In this document: positions 24,288 to 27,573 of the stretch, one piece after another
Layout of the letters: each line of letters starts with the position of its first letter
Numbering within the stretch: the stretch's first letter is position 1
Assembly (NCBI GenBank): GCA_904502285.1
Contig: CAJGEC010000021.1
Span: forward strand, 1 to 27,573
DNA: 27,573 nucleotides
Source: an uncultured Alistipes sp.
GTDB lineage: Bacteria; Bacteroidota; Bacteroidia; Bacteroidales; Rikenellaceae
Direction of reading: 5' to 3'
Notes under the pieces: model-generated
Database searches by the model: none
Told to the model about the DNA's origin: nothing
What the model saw: only the letters and a program-made list of their open reading frames with translations
Program-made: the position numbers and the translations under genes

Positions 24288-24307
24288 TCTGTGTGTCGTT
24301 ATATTTA

Positions 24308-26620
24308 TTAGATGTGGAACTGCTTAACGAAGCCGAGGTTCATAACATCGTTCTGAGTAGTCAAAGGTTCTACTGCGTGGAAGGTAACCTCCGCAGAACG
24401 TGGTGCACCAACCTCCTCGCTCCAGATGCACTCCATAGTAGGAGTGGTCTGCTCAGCGATAACCAACGACTTAGGTAGAGCTCTTGTGATGCTCGCGTTC
24501 ACCTCATCTACATAGCCACGAAGCTCCTCGATGTTGTTGCTGCTGGTAGGCTTAATGCCCAAACGAGCTACGGCACCCTCGTTGCCATTTGCATCCTGAG
24601 CATAGCCTACGATGGTCTGGTCGTAATCCCAGTCGCCAATCAAGAAGTGGTAAGGCACTTCAAGACTTTCAACACTCTGCCAGTAGCCACGGAACTCAGA
24701 GATGATGTAGTTGTCAGCAAGTTTTACAACGTCGTCGTATGCATCTGTAGAGAGTGCGCAGTAGAGTGCCGAAGCCTCCTCGATATTGTTAAACTCAACA
24801 GCGATGATAGGGCGGTTGGCAGTGAGTGTTGCATCGCCAAAGATAGAGCCATCCTCGTCGTTACCATTGTAGACGCCAAGCACCTCAATAGTTGGGTTTA
24901 CGCTGCCTACAGAGGTTGTAGTAGCGATAATGTCGCTATAGATACAACGAGCGAAGGTACCAGTCTTAACATCGATAGCCAAGACGTAGCCGATGTAGTT
25001 GCACTCAGGGTTGAGGTTGGCAACGTAGTAGCGGCCACTACCATTGCGGTAGTATGACTGGAGCTTCTCCTCCAAGGCCTCGTGGAAGGTGAGGCAAGGG
25101 CTCTGGCCTGTCATACACATCTCCTTCAACTGAGCAAGCAAAGAGCTCGACTGGCTGATAGCCCTCTGTGGGTCGAAGCCCTCGGCCATAGCGATACCTG
25201 GCTGGTAGTAGATGGTTGGATCCTTAGCCGTTACCTCGAAGTAGAAGTCGTATGGGCCTACGTCGGTAGCAGAGAACTCGAACTCGGCATTCATAGGGTC
25301 GCCGTGCTCAGGAGTTGTGAACGATACGTAGGTTGGCGCAGAGGTGATATTACCTGGGTTGTAGTCGATCTCGCCAGTCTCCTCGTTGATAACCTGACCA
25401 TAGGTAGGGTTCAACTCGAAGCTGAAGGCTACGATATAGTACTCTGTCTCAGCGATGTTGAGTTCCAACTTGTTGTCGCCAGTGAGGTCGGTAACGCCAG
25501 TAACTGGGTCGCGGTGCTTAAGCTCGGTGTAGTTCTCCCAGTAGTAGATGCTCTCGGTTACAGCTGCCGAAGCGATGTCGTAAGGCTTAGCATCCTTCTT
25601 GCTGCTGTCGATATAGCCGATATGGTAGAAGTACTCAGCATTAGGGTCTGAAGGGGTGATGCGCACCTCAGCAGAGTAGTGCTCGATGTTGAATACCTCG
25701 ATGTCGAATGAGAGGTCTGATGGAGACTCCTCGCCAACGTTGTAACGCTTCTCGCTAATCATTGAGGTAATGAAAGCACCATCCGCGCTATAGTCTACAC
25801 CAGCAACCAAAGCGGTGTACTTAGACTTTGGAGTGAGGTTAGCCACGTGGAGGGTATTTACGTCGGTGTGGAAGAGACGATTCTTAATCTCTGTCTCGGT
25901 GTAGTTCTTCTCCTTGAGGGTTGCGATCTCGGTGTTGAGGTAGTTGAGGAAGAACTCCTCCTGAGACCATCCATACTCGCCATCAGCCTTAGTGTAGGTC
26001 TGATACTCATCAACAGAGACGTTGATAAGGTGCCACATCTGAGTCTTGATAGATGGGGTAACAGCCAAAGAGGCTGTGTTGAGATATACGTTAGGTGTGA
26101 TCTCGAAGGTGCAAGCGGTCTGCGTAGCGTCCTTAGTCTTGAAACGTACCTTGGTGATGTCTGTTGTAGCAGCCATATCCTTCTCTGTATCAACACCAAA
26201 TATCAAGAGATAGTAGTTGGTGTTGAGCGCGAGGTTGCTAATTACTTCGTTCTCCAACGCACCCTTCTTCACCTTCTCGCCAAGGTATGCTGTGAGGGTG
26301 GTGTCGTTAGCCTCAGCGTATGCCTTAACCTCTGCATAGAGTGTCTCTACAATCTGCTGGTCTGTCTCGCACTGCTCAACAGCCTTAGCGTTGTAGACAA
26401 ATACGAGGTAGTTAGCCTCCAAGTCTGATGGGGTAACAGAGTAGGTAGCCGTAGTCTTGGTGGTCTCCACCACTGATGCTACAAACGACAACTCCACAGG
26501 GTTCTCTGGGTCACTATTGTCGCCACCATTGTTAGGGCCAACTGGGGTATCCTCCTTACAACCAGCCACTAAGAGTGCAAAGACCATCAAGATAGTCGAT
26601 AGCAAGTTAAATTTTTTCAT
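24308..26620 (-). CDS. Large repeat-built surface lipoprotein, function unknown
   Basis: This 770-residue protein has a canonical lipoprotein signal (MKKFNLLSTILMVFALLVAG followed by Cys). The residues after Cys are KED, which fits the surface-export signal (Lys then acidic residues) described for Bacteroidetes lipoproteins, so it is probably on the outside of the cell. About five tandem modules of 110-150 residues follow from residue 40. Most open with LSFVASVVE, CTFEITPNV, LSFDIEVFN or AEFEFSATD; the first three continue with a TxxYxVTPSD-like strand. Several close with YLLIFGVDTEKD, TALVAGVDYSADG or YVLAIDVKTG, ending in F-T-T/K-like residues. The same module builds the 563-residue lipoprotein. 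No catalytic motif is visible. It has its own promoter with a long leader, and GH20 lies downstream in the same direction, suggesting a glycan-binding role as inference. Confidence 0.76.
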   Translation of the reverse strand: MKKFNLLSTILMVFALLVAGCKEDTPVGPNNGGDNSDPENPVELSFVASVVETTKTTATYSVTPSDLEANYLVFVYNAKAVEQCETDQQIVETLYAEVKAYAEANDTTLTAYLGEKVKKGALENEVISNLALNTNYYLLIFGVDTEKDMAATTDITKVRFKTKDATQTACTFEITPNVYLNTASLAVTPSIKTQMWHLINVSVDEYQTYTKADGEYGWSQEEFFLNYLNTEIATLKEKNYTETEIKNRLFHTDVNTLHVANLTPKSKYTALVAGVDYSADGAFITSMISEKRYNVGEESPSDLSFDIEVFNIEHYSAEVRITPSDPNAEYFYHIGYIDSSKKDAKPYDIASAAVTESIYYWENYTELKHRDPVTGVTDLTGDNKLELNIAETEYYIVAFSFELNPTYGQVINEETGEIDYNPGNITSAPTYVSFTTPEHGDPMNAEFEFSATDVGPYDFYFEVTAKDPTIYYQPGIAMAEGFDPQRAISQSSSLLAQLKEMCMTGQSPCLTFHEALEEKLQSYYRNGSGRYYVANLNPECNYIGYVLAIDVKTGTFARCIYSDIIATTTSVGSVNPTIEVLGVYNGNDEDGSIFGDATLTANRPIIAVEFNNIEEASALYCALSTDAYDDVVKLADNYIISEFRGYWQSVESLEVPYHFLIGDWDYDQTIVGYAQDANGNEGAVARLGIKPTSSNNIEELRGYVDEVNASITRALPKSLVIAEQTTPTMECIWSEEVGAPRSAEVTFHAVEPLTTQNDVMNLGFVKQFHI

Positions 26621-26737
26621 AGGTTCAATAAATATTAAGTTGTAAATTTGTATCTATCAATCACTTATAGTGTTAAACTTTCAATAAGTTTTAATCTTTC
26701 AGATTATCCTTTTCTTATAACACTACTCTCACTAATA

Positions 26738-26769
26738 CAAAAGTACTATATTTTTAGCAAAAATACAAA
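26738..26769 (-). promoter_or_regulatory. Predicted promoter for the 770-residue lipoprotein gene
   Basis: On the minus strand TACTTTTG (26745-26738) matches TAnnTTTG and TTTG (26769-26766) is an exact -33 box, 20 bases apart. It implies a leader of about 110 bases (26621-26731), which is A/T-rich and in which I recognise no known riboswitch. Confidence 0.62.
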
Positions 26770-26777
26770 AAAAAGTT

Positions 26778-26907
26778 ACTTTGTTGTTATAACAGCGCAT
26801 CTACTTCCGCTAACGAATTATCTCAGCAATGGGCAGTACGCCCAAGTACAGCCCATCGCCTCGAAATTCGCCGAGCGAAAGTATCTGCACTATTCTAACA
26901 ACAAAGT
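26778..26907. repeat. 130-base imperfect palindrome (foldback element P1)
   Basis: Two 62-base arms (26778-26839 and 26846-26907) surround a 6-base loop (GCCCAA). The outermost 12 bases pair perfectly (ACTTTGTTGTTA with TAACAACAAAGT). In the outer 34 positions 28 pair, and next to the loop ATGGGCnGTAC pairs at 10 of 11. Gapped pairing continues in between (CGAATT block). No reading frame of substance is inside. This is the shape of a non-autonomous foldback/MITE or REP-like element, or a long structured RNA; which of these cannot be told from one copy. Confidence 0.75.
26790..26810. repeat. 21-base direct repeat, copy 1
   Basis: TAACAGCGCATCTACTTCCG followed by C, identical to copy 2 at 26917-26937. 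It forms part of the left arm of palindrome P1. Confidence 0.85.
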
Positions 26908-26916
26908 GGGAGGGGG

Positions 26917-26937
26917 TAACAGCGCATCTACTTCCGC
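26917..26937. repeat. 21-base direct repeat, copy 2
   Basis: Exact second copy of the 21-base unit, 127 bases from the first. It lies between palindromes P1 and P2 and lacks the P1 flank, so it looks like the beginning of a second, differently completed element. Confidence 0.85.
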
Positions 26938-26950
26938 AGGCGAAGCCGTC

Positions 26951-27053
26951 TAACAAGGCTACTTTGGCGTTGCACTCGTTCTCAAAATGCTCATTTACAT
27001 TTTAGTAAACTCCGCTTTTTCGAACTTCGTGCGCCTAAAATTAGCTCTTGTTA
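26951..27053. repeat. 103-base imperfect palindrome (foldback element P2)
   Basis: The left arm 26951-26998 and right arm 27005-27053 fold around ATTTTA. Paired blocks in order are TAACAAG, GCTA, TTT, GGCG, CAC, GTTC, AAAA, GC and TTTAC. It begins with TAACAA, like the modular TAAC starts in P1, and ends TTGTTA. It is gene-free and G/C-mixed, unlike the A/T-rich spacers elsewhere in the window. Confidence 0.7.
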
Positions 27054-27113
27054 TACAACTTTATTAGGCTGGAGAGAGAGGCGGTGGAAGCAAGAAGAAG
27101 GTGGCGTAATAGC

Positions 27114-27147
27114 AAAAAAAAGAGTGTGCCCCTGTAGAACACACCCT
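27114..27147 (-). terminator. Intrinsic terminator of gcvH
   Basis: On the minus strand AGGGTGTG (27147-27140) pairs with CACACTCT (27128-27121) with one wobble and is followed by eight T residues (27121-27114, including the last stem base). A second small inverted repeat (AGTTAG/CTAACT, 27156-27172) lies between it and the stop codon. Bases 27054-27113 show nothing further. Confidence 0.85.
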
Positions 27148-27191
27148 TAGTAATCAGTTAGTTATACTAACTATCTTGCAACCCGAAACGA

Positions 27192-27572
27192 TTAGCCGAT
27201 AAGAGCCTCGTATGCAGCAGCATCCAACAAGCCCTCAACCTCAGCAGGGTTAGACATCTTGATCTTTACCAACCAACCCTCGCCGTATGGATCCTTGTTT
27301 ACGAGTGAAGAGTCGCCCTCAACAGCCTCGTTGAACTCGATAACCTCGCCGCTTACTGGAGAGAAAGCGTCAGAAACGGTCTTAACAGCCTCGATAGAGC
27401 CGAAAACCTCGTTTGCCTCGATAGTCTCACCAACGGTAGGAACATCCACGAAAACGATGTCACCAAGCTGTGACTGAGCATAATCGGTAATGCCGATAAC
27501 GGCAACATCACCCTCTACACGGCACCACTCGTGGTCGTTAGAGTACTTCAAATTAGCAGGTACATTAGCCAT
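27192..27572 (-). CDS. gcvH: Glycine cleavage system H protein
   Basis: This is a complete 126-residue lipoyl-carrier protein whose ATG is at 27572, one base from the window edge. It shuttles the aminomethyl group between GcvP, GcvT and the lipoamide dehydrogenase. The lipoylated lysine is Lys64 in GSIEAVKTVSDAFSP, preceded by the family-typical HEWCRVEGDVAVIGITDYAQ. The C-terminus has NKDPYGEGWLVKIK. Length and motifs are normal. It ends before a strong terminator, so it is the last gene of its unit; whether other gcv genes lie upstream cannot be seen here. Confidence 0.97.
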   Translation of the reverse strand: MANVPANLKYSNDHEWCRVEGDVAVIGITDYAQSQLGDIVFVDVPTVGETIEANEVFGSIEAVKTVSDAFSPVSGEVIEFNEAVEGDSSLVNKDPYGEGWLVKIKMSNPAEVEGLLDAAAYEALIG

Positions 27573-27573
27573 A

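Noticed and set aside
26621..26737. Riboswitch in the long leader of the 770-residue lipoprotein gene
   Set aside because: The leader is A/T-rich with no conserved riboswitch core or strong stem that I can recognise.
26648..26953. Plus-strand 101-codon frame over promoter and palindrome P1
   Set aside because: The frame runs through promoter boxes and a foldback repeat, has no domain and no start context.
26948..27055. Integron attC-like site (TCTAACAA start and TTGTTA end)
   Set aside because: The ends resemble attC only loosely, the paired core R/L box pattern is not met, and no integrase or cassette is present. A foldback repeat is the simpler description.
1..27573. CRISPR array, tRNA or rRNA
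   Set aside because: No regularly spaced repeats, cloverleaf with T-loop GTTCRA context, or rRNA-like sequence was seen.

Overview
This window looks like chromosomal DNA from a gut-type Bacteroidales bacterium, most likely Rikenellaceae/Alistipes-like. That placement is an inference. It rests on roughly 50% GC coding DNA with AT-rich intergenic regions, few Shine-Dalgarno sites, promoters of the Bacteroidetes sigma-70 type (-7 TAnnTTTG with a TTTG-like -33 box), a PorX homologue, a COX24-type microprotein, and a Bacteroidetes gene order (HU - rng; coaX - OMP - TPR - lptC - CNNM/CorC - ppiD; nudix - porX - tsaE).

Layout. (1) 1-264: the 3' end of a transposase-like gene (+) and a bidirectional terminator. 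(2) 265-14758: a long minus-strand run. In transcription order it is HU, a 29-residue basic AURKAIP1/COX24-type microprotein (too short for routine ORF calling), RNase G, Mfd, CoaX, an outer-membrane barrel protein, a TPR protein, LptC with an unusual disordered tail, a DUF21/CBS/CorC membrane protein, PpiD (with its own promoter) and a PfkB sugar/adenosine kinase. Several junctions overlap (mfd/coaX by 4 bases, coaX/OMP by 17 bases), which suggests translational coupling. (3) 14969-18056 (minus): Nudix hydrolase, PorX response regulator/PglZ phosphatase and TsaE, then an SRPBCC protein with its own promoter inside the end of tsaE. (4) 18127-22069 (plus): a secreted S9 prolyl-oligopeptidase-type peptidase, divergent from the Nudix gene, then a repeat-built lipoprotein. 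(5) 22148-26620 (minus): a secreted GH20 beta-N-acetylhexosaminidase and a second, larger repeat-built lipoprotein. (6) 26621-27191: a 571-base gene-free stretch holding a promoter with a long leader, two large imperfect palindromes with a 21-base direct repeat, and the gcvH terminator. (7) 27192-27572 (minus): a complete gcvH.

Functionally, the left half is housekeeping (nucleoid, RNA decay, transcription-coupled repair, CoA synthesis) joined to an envelope-biogenesis block (OMP, TPR, LptC, CorC-like, PpiD). The right half is an exported peptidase, glycosidase and lipoprotein set that would fit glycan or peptide scavenging at the cell surface. I found no CRISPR array, rRNA, tRNA or prophage. 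The least explained parts are the nested palindromes at 26778-27053, the two multi-domain lipoproteins flanking GH20, the LptC tail and the conserved but uncharacterised OMP/TPR pair.
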